NCBI GenBank assembly: GCA_021464245.1
Contig: JADCRB010000055.1
Span: 1,704,487-1,768,486, forward strand
From: Carallia brachiata
Lineage: Eukaryota > Streptophyta > Magnoliopsida > Malpighiales > Rhizophoraceae
Direction of reading: 5' to 3'
DNA length: 64,000 nucleotides
Part shown: positions 34,335 through 44,973 of the stretch, piece after piece
Numbering within the stretch: the stretch's first letter is position 1
Layout: each line of letters starts with the position of its first letter
Translations under genes and position numbers: made by a program
The notes under the pieces: model-generated
Told to the model about the DNA's origin: nothing
Databases searched by the model: none
Seen by the model: only the letters and a program-made list of their open reading frames with translations

Positions 34335-37300
34335 TTATGGCACATTTTAGGTCATTTTTAGGAGAGTTGGACCCGTGATTTGTGTAACAGCAAAACGCGT
34401 AGCACTTTAGCAAATTAGTCGTGTAGGGTCATGCCCATGGTATTAAAGGTTTTCTAATAGTCAAATTCTCATTCGGCTTTCAATGGTTTGAGCTATTTGC
34501 CTCAATTTGCTTGAGTTGTTTTGGTTGCCAATTGTATTTGCTTCTCCTTTTCTTTTTCCCTGATTGATTTGGCTTTTTCAGGATTACATTGGCGATCGGT
34601 GTGAAATGTAACCGATGGGTAGCTTTTTGTCTTCCCTGTCATAACTGCTTTCCTTTTGGCTGCTTTAGACGACCAAATTTTAGATTGTCTTATAGCTACC
34701 TGCCAAACGAAACAGTTGGCCTGAAATTTATCTGATGGAACAACACAAATTAAAAAACCAAAAAAAAAGAGTCCCAGTTGCAAATTGACAACTGTAAATC
34801 CTACTTGGTCTCATGGCAATTACATGATAGAATAGGAGAACGAGGGGCACTTGTACATGCCTTGGCCTTTGTCCGGTGGCAAAGGTCCCGACACCCAAAA
34901 CTCGGCTCTAAACTACTGTTTTCCTCCTTGTAAGTTGTAATTGTTGTACAACAGGCTGTTGACACAAACAATACAGAGCTGGCATCTCTGCAAAATATCA
35001 TAGGTCTTTTGCATGTGATGGCATGCGCTCTAGAATAAAATAAATAAATAAATTCGTAATTTTGTATAAAATCAAGATGTGAATGGCACATTTATACGAA
35101 TTAAAATTTTTTTCTTTTATTGTTTTTATGTTTCCCCAAGAGTATGAGGCTGGGCCACACATCATACGGTAAACATATTTGTCATGTTCCGCATTATAAT
35201 GAAAATGTGGCATTAATTCGTTGATATTGACGTTCCCCCCAATATATTCCAAAAATCTTGCCTTCATTACTCGCGATGGCTCTACGTCTCTTGCGTGTTA
35301 ATGAATCGTCCAAAAACCCCCCAAAGATTGATTTGGCTGGCAAAGTGGACAGTTTTTTCATCTTGTTAGACCAAAATTTTAATTTTAGATTCATGGTACA
35401 ATGAGATAATCTTTTTTGGATACTCTATTTATTACCTGTGATCCTCTTCCAAATCCCACGGCGTGCAAGTCTCGCGTGTTCGAGCTGACGGGTTCGAGCT
35501 GTGCGGTAAAAGTTGGGATGGACTGGGCCAGAGCTATTCAAGACCAAGGCCCGAATCTCGAAGCCATTGCAATTGTGGTCATAACTTAACGAGGCAGGCC
35601 AAGCCCTTAGACCACCCGTCCGGTCCGGGCACGATCATTGTACAGCTAAGTTCATATTTGAATTAATAATTTTTTATTATTTATTTATAAATTAATACTT
35701 TTAAAATATTTAATTAAGATTAATATCATTAAAAAAATTTATTAATAAGTCAATAATATTCTATTCCTGTAATCTGCATGATGTGGCTTCGACGTGGCTA
35801 ACTATCTGACAAAAAACAATAAATCCCTGACCGTAAAACATGCCATGTAAGAGTACTTTCTCTCTCCCAGTCAGCACCATCTTCTCCTTTTGATTCTCTC
35901 CTCTCTTCCCTTCTCAATCCTCCATTTTGGTCGTTGGACCTGACAGCAAGCACAGACTCAAGTTGAACATTAAAAAAAGAGAAAAAAAGGTAGAAGGAAA
36001 AAACCATGTGCTAACAGAAGCACATCTGGACATGAACAAAAGAAATGAACCTCGGAACAAATCTCTTAAGCTTTCTGATGATGCTTTAATTAATGCTCAA
36101 TTTCAAAAAAAGAAAAGGCGAGGGAGAGAGAGAAACGAGAATTTTAAACAAAAAAACCCCCAGCTCCAAAAAAAAATCATATGGGCTTTGCACACATGGA
36201 TTGTTGATCTTGTCTCACGTGGAAATTTAATCGTCTTCGTCGGAGGAAGGACGGAGGTGGACGAGTAGTACGGAATCGCGTTTGTTTATGGAAATTAAAG
36301 CACCAATGAAGACTTGGAGGACGATTTGATTTTCAAAAAATGAGTTTTCACGCCTTTTTTTTTTTTGGTTCTCCTCTTTCTTTGATCATGGTTGAACTGG
36401 GCGTCCTCTACTGGGTATTTTTGTTGTCAAAAAAAAAGAAAAGAAAAGAAAAAAGAAAGATTACCATTAACTAGTCATAGGTAAAAATTCAAATTTGGGT
36501 TTGTATAATTTTTTCTTTTTTTCTTTTTTTCAGTTTGGATTAAAGATGAAGATTTACTAGCCGATTTAAAAAAAAAAAAAAAGTTTTGAAAACAAAAAAA
36601 TTTAGGTGTCTGCTATTTTTGCAATTTGGCGATTTCAAGATGAGGAAGAGGTCTTCCTCGAGCTTCTGGGTAATCCAGTTGTTGTTGGTTTTTTTTTTAA
36701 TTGTTTTGTTCTTTTTCTTTTTTAAATCTCCCAGATCTGCTTCTCTCTTTCTTTTGGTATTAGATTTGATTTTGATGCGTGGGAAGTGGTGGTGGTAGCT
36801 GGATGGAAGGGGAGAAACAAAAGGTGGCAGAAGATGATGTATAGGAGAGAGAAGGTACTCCTACGTGGCATGAATTGCTGATTGGGGTTAATAATTTTTG
36901 CCATGCAATAACCCCACATTAAAATTACGTACATGTTACGTTATCACTTAACGGTAAATTATGAAAATTAAAAGTTGTTGACATATTAATAAACATTTCT
37001 AATGTTACGGGCTTTAATTTGACGTTTTTAAAAATATTATCCTATAAATAGATAATTAAAAAATTATTAACCTAAATATAAATGTAACCCTGTGGCCCAT
37101 TCTATAGGGTCGGTTTCTTATTTTGAAAGATTGAAGCGTTTCTGATGGGAGATAGTATTTCAAAAGAAGGTCTGCTCACCCGTTTCTGATGGATTTCGTT
37201 TAAATTATAGGGTTATGAGTATCTTTGTTAAGTAATTTGATAAAATTAAATTTATATTTGGCTGCATATCGTTTTAAAAGAGTTTTAAAAGAGGTTAGTA

Positions 37301-38018
37301 ATTTTTATTAGATGTCATGAAATTTATTCTTTTATATATTTAGTGTGAAAATTCAGTCTATTATATAGTGTAATTATAACAATTTTTTTTAATAAAATTG
37401 TAGAGTGTTATCATTATTTTTTCATTTTTTATGCAAAAATTTACCTTAAAAAAAAAAAGGAGTACTCCTTGTCACGTAAGGAATCGTTTGCCGGCCTGCC
37501 TTCGTTGCTAGTGGAAAAAAAATATTTAAGACAACTCTTCCTATTTCATTTCAATTTTATTGTTTAAAATTGCGAAGGAAACTTCAAATTTAAATTCCAA
37601 GTAAATTAGACGCGTCTGACTTGAGTCATGCTTTATGTATAGTATTTGCACTCACAAAAATCGGTTGATGTATAGAATTATCGGTTGTTTAAAGTTGATA
37701 TTCCTGCTCAAAAATATCTCTCAATTATCTGATATTTTAAAATAGTATTATTAGAACGTCACAATTAATTGCATTCCTTAAATATTCCTAAGTCGGTTTT
37801 CCGCCACAACAATTCTTTTTGCAACGTCTTTCTTAATTTTGACCCCCTCCCCAAACTCAGCCGTTAATATTCATTCATATTACTAAATGTCTGTTATTTA
37901 TTTATTTATTTATTTTCTCAAATTCCGTTTCTTGCGTAAAATATAAAAGAGAGGGAGAGAGAAACGTAACGATTAAGGCTAATAGTACATGAGAACATAG
38001 CTGATAACACATATATGC
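34335..38018. other. Intergenic region after the cyclin
   Basis: No gene I can support. Short frames at 35927-36268 and 36586-36798 (a hydrophobic stretch, WVIQLLLVFFLIVLF) match no known family. Poly-A/T and GA-rich tracts occur at 36100-36140 and 36428-36465. Confidence 0.5.
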
Positions 38019-38027
38019 ATAATTTAA

Positions 38028-38591
38028 GGGATAATGATTTTTTTGGTCTTAAACGTTTTAATATTTTTAATATAATTCTAAGCGTTTTCTCTATATCAAT
38101 TTAGTTCTAAACATTATCATTCAATTTTAATTAAGTCTAATCTATGAAAGAATACGTTCAGTTCGTCGGATTTTTTTTTTTATTTTGAGAATGGGTATTC
38201 TATTATTAATTAAACGTAATTGATGACTGTATTCTATAATCTTTTCTATCACATATTGGATTTAAATAAAATGGAAATGACAATGTTTAAAACTGAAGGA
38301 AAAAAGTTAGTGGATATATTTTTTTGTTATGCGTTTGGATCATACTATAATAGTATCTATAATTTTTACAATAATAATTATATTTTTTTGTAATAAAAAT
38401 TTCTAATTTATTTTTTTATTATAAAAAATATGTCTGTTATTATAAAAAATCTATGTATTGTTATAATATGACTAAATTATATAGTAAAAATGTGTACTCA
38501 TATAACAGCGTCCAAAACAAAATTAAAATGGGTCGAATGTTTAGAACTAAAAGAAACTTAAACTTTTAGGACCTGAAATATAAATATCTCC
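38028..38591. mobile_element. Mutator-like MITE 1
   Basis: 564 bp between the near-identical 9-mers ATAATTTAA (38019-38027) and ATAATCTAA (38592-38600), the duplication length of Mutator-like elements. The arms are inverted and related (tagttctaaacatt at both ends) but strongly diverged at the tips. No coding sequence. Confidence 0.6.
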
Positions 38592-38681
38592 ATAATCTAA
38601 ACGTGTTTTGCATTATGGCTAGTCCACACCATGCCAAACGATACAGTCTATAGATATACTTAGAAGACACCACTAGAAAAG

Positions 38682-39181
38682 GGGATAAAGATTTTTTTAG
38701 TCCTAAACTTTTAGATTTTTTTACGTTTGAGTCCTAAACCTTTTTGACATTTCATTTGAGTCCTAAACTTTTTGATTTTCTACCAAATTAGTCCATCTGT
38801 TTAACAAAAGTGATCAATCTATTAAAAAATAATTTTAACTTTACAAAAAATTATTTAAAAAAGATTAAATATATGAATTGAATGTCTTTTCTATAAAAAA
38901 ATATACATGTTGCCTATTTAATTCGTATATTTGTTGATTAAAAAAATATTTAATATGCATATTTTGTTGATGAAAAAAATATTTAACTCATGTATTTAAG
39001 CTTTTTAAAATGATTTTTATTAAATTAAACTCACTTATTAATAGATTGACTACTTTTCGTAATTTAAAGGACTGATATAGTAAAAAATTAAAAGATTTAG
39101 GACTCAAATGAAATATTAAAAAAGTTTAGGATTCAAATGTAAAAAAATCTAAAGGTTTAGGACTTTAAAAATATTTATCCC
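38682..39181. mobile_element. Mutator-like MITE 2, long inverted repeats
   Basis: 500 bp starting GGGATAAAGATTTTT and ending with its complement. Inverted repeats of about 170 bp contain repeated tttgagtcctaaac words. It is flanked by the perfect 10-mer ACTAGAAAAG (38672-38681 and 39182-39191). It sits 30 bp beyond the stop codon of the glycine-rich protein gene, so inside that gene's 3' transcribed part. No coding sequence. Confidence 0.85.
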
Positions 39182-39220
39182 ACTAGAAAAGTGGAAAAGT
39201 TACATGATAAAGATTTATCC

Positions 39221-39676
39221 TTAGCCATGGCGATTCCCAATGCCACCTGGACAGCAACTTCCTCCGCCACTGCCGCCACCACCGCCAGCAGAATTGGCAG
39301 ACCCACTTGCTGCCCCATACCCACCCCCGCGCGCCCCACCGCCACCAGACCCATAACCGTAACCCGAACCTGAACCGGTCCCCGAACCATACCCATACCC
39401 AGAACCCCTACCAAATCCATTCGGCGACCGGCCCGAGCCTGAACCATAGCCCCATCCACTGCCTGGACTCGAGCCCCAACCCCAAGTGTAGTCCCAATTA
39501 GGCCCATGGCCTGAGCCAGTAGCCCCCGAAGAGGACCCAGTTTGCCCACTAGGCCCCACGGACATTTCAGGAGAGGCAATGTCTTTCTCACCGTTGCTAG
39601 GGACGCTCTCTGCAAGAGAAACTCCAATTATCAAGCAAAGAAGCAAGAAAATAAACTGAAACAAATTGGGCTTCAT
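39221..39676 (-). CDS. Secreted glycine-rich protein
   Basis: A single exon of 151 residues. The start at 39676 is chosen because it begins a clear signal peptide (MKPNLFQFIFLLLCLIIG, cleavage likely after SLA), while the upstream in-frame sequence has no such feature. After an acidic Ser/Pro spacer the mature part is dominated by Gly, Ser and Tyr in GYGYGSG-like repeats. It ends in a Gly-run followed by a CC pair (SCCPGG). This composition fits plant cell-wall glycine-rich structural proteins. The exact role cannot be told from sequence. A TATAAATA lies 135 bp upstream. Confidence 0.88.
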   Translation of the reverse strand: MKPNLFQFIFLLLCLIIGVSLAESVPSNGEKDIASPEMSVGPSGQTGSSSGATGSGHGPNWDYTWGWGSSPGSGWGYGSGSGRSPNGFGRGSGYGYGSGTGSGSGYGYGSGGGGARGGGYGAASGSANSAGGGGGSGGGSCCPGGIGNRHG

Positions 39677-39810
39677 TTTCAGCCTGATTCTTGTGGTCGA
39701 ATGTGGGAGAGAATAATGCAGAGAAGCAAACTTAAAAAATGGCCGACAGTCCTGTAAATTTTTCAACGTTGTGAGAGTTATAACGATGTGGGTGGTGCAC
39801 GGAAGTGGGT

Positions 39811-39818
39811 TATTTATA
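39811..39818 (-). promoter_or_regulatory. TATA box of the glycine-rich protein gene
   Basis: The minus strand reads TATAAATA 135 bp before the start codon, in the context actataaataaccc. Confidence 0.6.
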
Positions 39819-39819
39819 G

Positions 39820-42800
39820 TGGGTTTTGATATTGACATGAGGCCATGCGACCCCGTGATCAGACATTGCTTTTCTTTGATAGTGCACATGTCGAGCTGTG
39901 ACCGTGACACAATTTTAACACCGCCTCACAAAGAAAATATCTTGATGATGTGCCTTAGGGAACATCACAGTATATAAAATTTAAAATTATATTCTAAATG
40001 CCTCACACTTTAATTTAAAAAAAAGGAGTAGAATTTAAAAAAAATTATATTATTGTGTAGTTTATGATTAATAATTTTTTAATAAAAATTAATAATTTTC
40101 TCAAATAAACAGTAAAATTGAGGAATTATCCTGAATGAGATGATTAACAGTTAAAATTTTCAATAACCCAAGTTCAAACTTCAATTCTATTTTTTATCAG
40201 TCCCTTCCATATAATAATAAATTATCTTTACTGAGACAAAAAAAATGAATAATAAAATAGTATTTTCACATAAATATATTGGCGACAACACGCTTGGATA
40301 AAGCAATTGCAGAAATAATAATGGAGTCATTTTATATAAGAATATATATTCCATGCAACGCAAAAAAAATAAATTACTTTTATATACAATCTATAACAAT
40401 TAAAGAATATATTGTCTCATATTAATAAGAAATAAGTTTATAATATGATTTATAATAATTATGGGTTTCTCTAATTTTTAACTTAACTTTTTAATCGGTT
40501 TTGAGACTGATTATTATTTAATATAATATCAAATTTTAGTTAACTTTTTTTATTTGCATTCATTAATTTAGTTTATTTATATAAGTTTGGTTCATTTTAG
40601 TCTAATTTTTTGTGTCATGTTTTATTTGTAGTTGAACTTTAATATAATTTGAGATTTATAGACATTATTTGATATCTATTAAATTCTTTAATCCAAGAAA
40701 CAATTGTACCATGAGCACGAGTCTAGCGAGCCACAGGAATAAAAATGACCACGACCTTGTAGTTTAGCTGGTAAAGGATCCGGCCTTGGTGAGAAATGTG
40801 AGGGTTTAAATCTCAGTGAGTTAATATTGGGAATTAATTTATTCTGAGCATCTTGGAATTACGAATAGTTCAGTAACATTTGCTAAATATCATAGAGTTT
40901 ACTCTCTCATAAGTTCTATGTAAATTGTCATCTCTATTTAATAAATTTACAAAACACTATCTCTACTTATCTATTTTAAGAAAATTTAAAAGATGTTAAT
41001 ATTTTAATATCTCGTACACGAAAAGAAAAAAGAAAAAGGAAAACGAGCTATTTATTTTAAAGACCTCTCCACCATATTTGAATTTTTTTTTTTTTGGCAG
41101 ATATATTTGATTACTTTGAAAATGGCAGGGAAACACAAAAATTTTTTGTTCTCTCATTTTAATCTTTTATTTTTGTTGGTAATTCAATAGCCGAAAGGCG
41201 CAGAACATTAACTCTTGGAACATAAGTCTCGAGAGGTCTCCATCCTCTACCCTACAACCTATGAATGGCACAGACGGATTTTTGTTTTTACCAAATATAT
41301 CAACCATTGAATCTGTGAATTCTGTTGGAGTAACTCTCGTTTGAATATTTCATTCAATCATCTTTATAAGGACAGATCTACTACCTAAATATTGATAAAC
41401 CTGAATAAACCTTTCCTATACTCAATCGCAATGTTAACAAGTCGTGAGTCAATATAGCATACTTGGCATAAATCCTCAATTTTTTGCAACGGGAACTATT
41501 GTTAAGACTTAAACTCTTGTCAATATATGAAAAAGTATATTAAATTATCACTAAATTACAATCTTAAGTGGTGGGCGTAGATGTTAATCGTGGGGATCAA
41601 AAGAGGCGCTTAAGGGTATCTCTGTTGATGGCACTTATTCCAGTTGACATGGTGTACTGGGGGACGTTGTTCCTGCTAGAAAATTTTCCAACCTATAACT
41701 GTTCTGACTATTCCATCACGGTTATACATATGAGAGAAAACCATATGCTAGGGTTTTCTATTTTTTATTTTTTTGTGGCTTGCAACGCATCGATAAGGCA
41801 AACGTTGGATAATAACAGAAAAATGTGGTCCGTGGACCATGGACATTTGAGTGGTAGTCCCTTTAACCGGCCGGCCAAGCTAACAATGACACGTGACGAA
41901 GGATACATGCACATGAAAGGCCAAACCTGACGTAGATTAATAATGGACGATAGTTGGGCAGTTGCAAAAGATGGGGCCTTTTTCCGCATTCGTGCCACGA
42001 TTGCCGTGGCCAGTGGCCAAATAATGCCTTTGAAATTTGAATCACAAATTCTTTTTGTTGCTCTTGATCTAATCCTTTCACGAAAATGACGTGATCTTGA
42101 GTCTTCTCAATATCTACTTCTAGGCTAGTCATCATTCAAAGCACAATGTTTTGACCATTCTTTCAATTCAATCTGCTTGTGCGTTATAGGACGTGCTAGA
42201 GTTTTTCACATAAATCATTTTTAGATTTCATTCACTATTTTAACTTTTGAAGTTATTTGGTTTCAAAGAAACTGTTTCGCAACCATATGTGTCTAATTGA
42301 ACACGATCATCATTTTTTTTTTCTTTTTTCCGTTGGACTCATCATTTGAACTTCAAAATTCAGGTTCGCGGACTATAAAGTCCTTTTCTTCAAATTGGAT
42401 TCTTATTTAAGGCACGCGGCTATGTACGGGTTTCAGTGTTTGTAGGACATCGTATGTTTGCAATGAAAATAATTCAAATTGAGCAGTTGGGCTTACGGGG
42501 TTTCTAAATTTCTTTGCAAACACGAGGAATGTTCTGTGCCTTCATTTTTTTTTAAGGACAATATTTGTGGTGGGATACTAACTTGAAGATGATCTTAAAG
42601 TTGAAGCCCATGATCGGCAGGTTTTGTGTCCTTTCATCGGAGTAGTTTTGAGTATAAAAAAAATCAGGATCAAGCTACACCTCTAGCTCTAGGACGGGAA
42701 CCTCGCTGCTAGTTTTGGGAGTTTACCTCTATGGAAGGGAAACCTAATAAAGGGTCTTGTTGACATTGATATTGATCTAGCTTAATTCCTGCCTGTAATC

Positions 42801-44167
42801 TAGGCATTATTTTATTTCCGAACCTCATGCCAAGATAGCATAAAAAATTGGACTTTGATTTCCTTGTTTGCCCAAACCGTGTGGGGACATAACTTTTATT
42901 TTTTTGACAATAAAATGAAAAAGCGCAGGTGACAGCCTCTCCTCACAATTGGGTGCAACTCTATGTATTTTTAGTCTTATTAAATACCTTAACAAAAATT
43001 GAAACACATATTGTTAGGGTATGAACAAAATTTTTCGATTAGTAGACCATAAAAAACGGTGATGTGCAGATATAACAATCACAACTTTGGATATTTACGT
43101 CCACGTTGGATACCAACGAGGTTGGGTCCAAATTGATAGGTTCAAGCAAACATATCACTTGAGCACAGTGGCCCGATAAATGTGCCAACAATTTGTCTAT
43201 AAAATAATATTAAGTGGCTATATTTTAATAGTTTTATAGTAGTTATATACTTAAAAATTAAAAAAAATAATTATACAATTTTAACATTTAATAATTTATT
43301 ATTTTTTTATATTTTATTAAATTTAATTATCTAATAATTAATATTACTCTCCACTAATTTGAAGGAAACAATCAAAAGTTTTTCTTTGGCTATAATACTC
43401 TGTCGTGGACTTGTGACGTGCGAGTGCCTCAGTATGAGTGAGTCCTTTCATCATTATGCAGAATGGTCAGTGGTCGGACACAGCCACCAGTAAACAAGGA
43501 AAGCACATAATTATTGAAGGCCGTTCAGCGTAGTTTTGCGAAAAAGGCATCTTTTGCGTTCATATCAATCCCAATGCAATAAAATATCTCCTCCTAATGG
43601 AAAAGGGCAAAACAACGACATAGAAGTTCCTTCAACCAAACGGAGAAGACCATGGGCGTTCGCTGGCTCTCTCGTGTCAATGCTTATTAAGAATGTCTGA
43701 AAAATGTAATTACTATACAGGGAAGATTACTCAGACCTTCCGCTACAATTCCCCCACCACGGAGGATCAGGAATAGAAAAGGTGTTACCATTGGCAAACT
43801 TGGCAAGAGCATACCCATTAATACAAGTTCCCCTGCTTCCGAGAGAGGTTTTTTTTTTTCTTTTTTTTTTTTTGGTGAATAGAAAAACTTGTTTTTAATT
43901 AGTAATTTTCGACTTTCCATGCACTGCTAGAAAGTTGAAAATCTTCCGTGTTTGCGTGGGTCATGCTAGCCGTCCAAGTCCAATTGCATTCCATTGCAGC
44001 CCATTTCATTTCAATTCCACTGCAGCTCATTTACACCTATCCACTTTCAACACTGGCAGGATAAATCGCTTATTCCTTGAAGCCCAATTGGGACCCAAGT
44101 CATAACCGACTCCACAATTTCTTTAAGGCCCATATGGTCTAGAGATCTAAAATTTACCGAAGGATAT
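39820..44167. other. Intergenic region
   Basis: No gene I can support. It contains the SINE relic at 40747-40925, a CACGTG G-box core near 41890 and several poly-T runs. Frames at 41568-41930 and 41863-42135 overlap on opposite strands and resemble nothing known. Confidence 0.5.
40747..40925 (+). mobile_element. tRNA-derived SINE relic
   Basis: A tRNA-like head (ttgtagtttagctggtaaagg as A-box region, agggtttaaatctc as B-box) is followed by a body (ttaatattgggaattaatttattctg). It shares its layout with the relic at 63792-63960 (gtgagaaat, tattct, gaatgacc/gaatagttc), so both belong to one family. Confidence 0.5.
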
Positions 44168-44194
44168 GGGAAGCGAAAAACTCATAAGACCAAG

Positions 44195-44973
44195 AAAAAG
44201 GGAAACCATCCTTTGCCATGTGGTGGCAAGATACATTTTTCTTTCTGAAGGATAAGGGAGCTGTGGAGGTGATACCAAAAGTGGCTATGGCTATCTTGTG
44301 TTGGCAACTGTGGCGTACTCATAATGATTTCATTTTTGAACAGAAGATGCCTAATCCGGGTGCAACTTTGGACCGCTTCTCTGTTGTTGTCTCGGATCTT
44401 TCGGATTTTCAGCAACTAGCACCAAGGCATATTCCGGATGCTGCAGATGCTCGATGGGTTCCTTCGGGGCCTAATTCGTTTAAAATTAATTGTGATGCGC
44501 CATTCGAGGATCCCAGGAGTAAATGTGGTATTGCGTCAGTGTGCAGGGACCACATGCGAAGGCTTATAGATGGCAAGGCAGGATCTAGTAGAGCAAGCTC
44601 GGCCTTAGTTGCAAAGGCCTCGGCTTTACGACTAGGAGTATAGCTCTGCATCAGCCTTAACAGCCCCAGGGTCACCATTGAGACGGATTCCAAGCTGCTA
44701 TTCTACACCTTACAGAGCCCTCAAACGGATTGGCTGCGGTCTATTGCTTCTATATTGCATGATATCAAGCATCTGATTGCAATTTCTACAAATTGTAATG
44801 TTACCTTTATTCCTAGATTAGCTGACAAGGTTTCTAATTAAGTTACCAAACAATCCAAAGAGAATTTATATACTTTGTACTGGGTTGACAATCCCCCGAA
44901 TGCTTTATCCACTGTGTTATCCTTTGATTATTAATACAAGCTTAGCACTATTCAGTCAAAAAAAAAAAAAAAA
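44195..44973 (+). mobile_element. 5'-truncated LINE tail with poly(A)
   Basis: This is the C-terminal part of a non-LTR retrotransposon open reading frame ending in SFDY, then an untranslated stretch and an A-run at 44958-44973. Flanks are imperfect copies of about 28 bp: gggaagcgaaaaactcataag at 44168 and gggaaacgaaaaacctcatg at 44983, both continuing to gaccaa. This fits a diverged target-site duplication. The element is truncated at the 5' side, as is usual for LINEs. Confidence 0.8.
44218..44934 (+). pseudogene. LINE RNase H-like domain, in-frame stops
   Basis: The frame carries the plant LINE C-terminal region: AILCWQLWRTHNDFIF, then the RNase H start NSFKINCDAPF with the first catalytic Asp. 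The usual Glu position (AEALAL in relatives) reads AKASAL. A TAG at 44641-44643 interrupts the frame. The homology continues afterwards in the same frame (VTIETDSKLL, with the next catalytic Asp) to a further stop near 44841, and the remnant ends with SFDY at about 44934. It is inactive. Confidence 0.8.

Noticed and set aside
36586..36798. Small hydrophobic frame that could be a secreted peptide
   Set aside because: The hydrophobic run is largely encoded by T-rich low-complexity DNA, and no known peptide motif follows.
39307..39501. His/Pro/Asn-rich plus-strand frames opposite the glycine-rich protein
   Set aside because: They are mirror frames of glycine codons on the minus strand, which has the signal peptide and TATA box.
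41568..42135. Possible gene on either strand near a G-box
   Set aside because: Overlapping frames on both strands, no domain, no splice-compatible partners.
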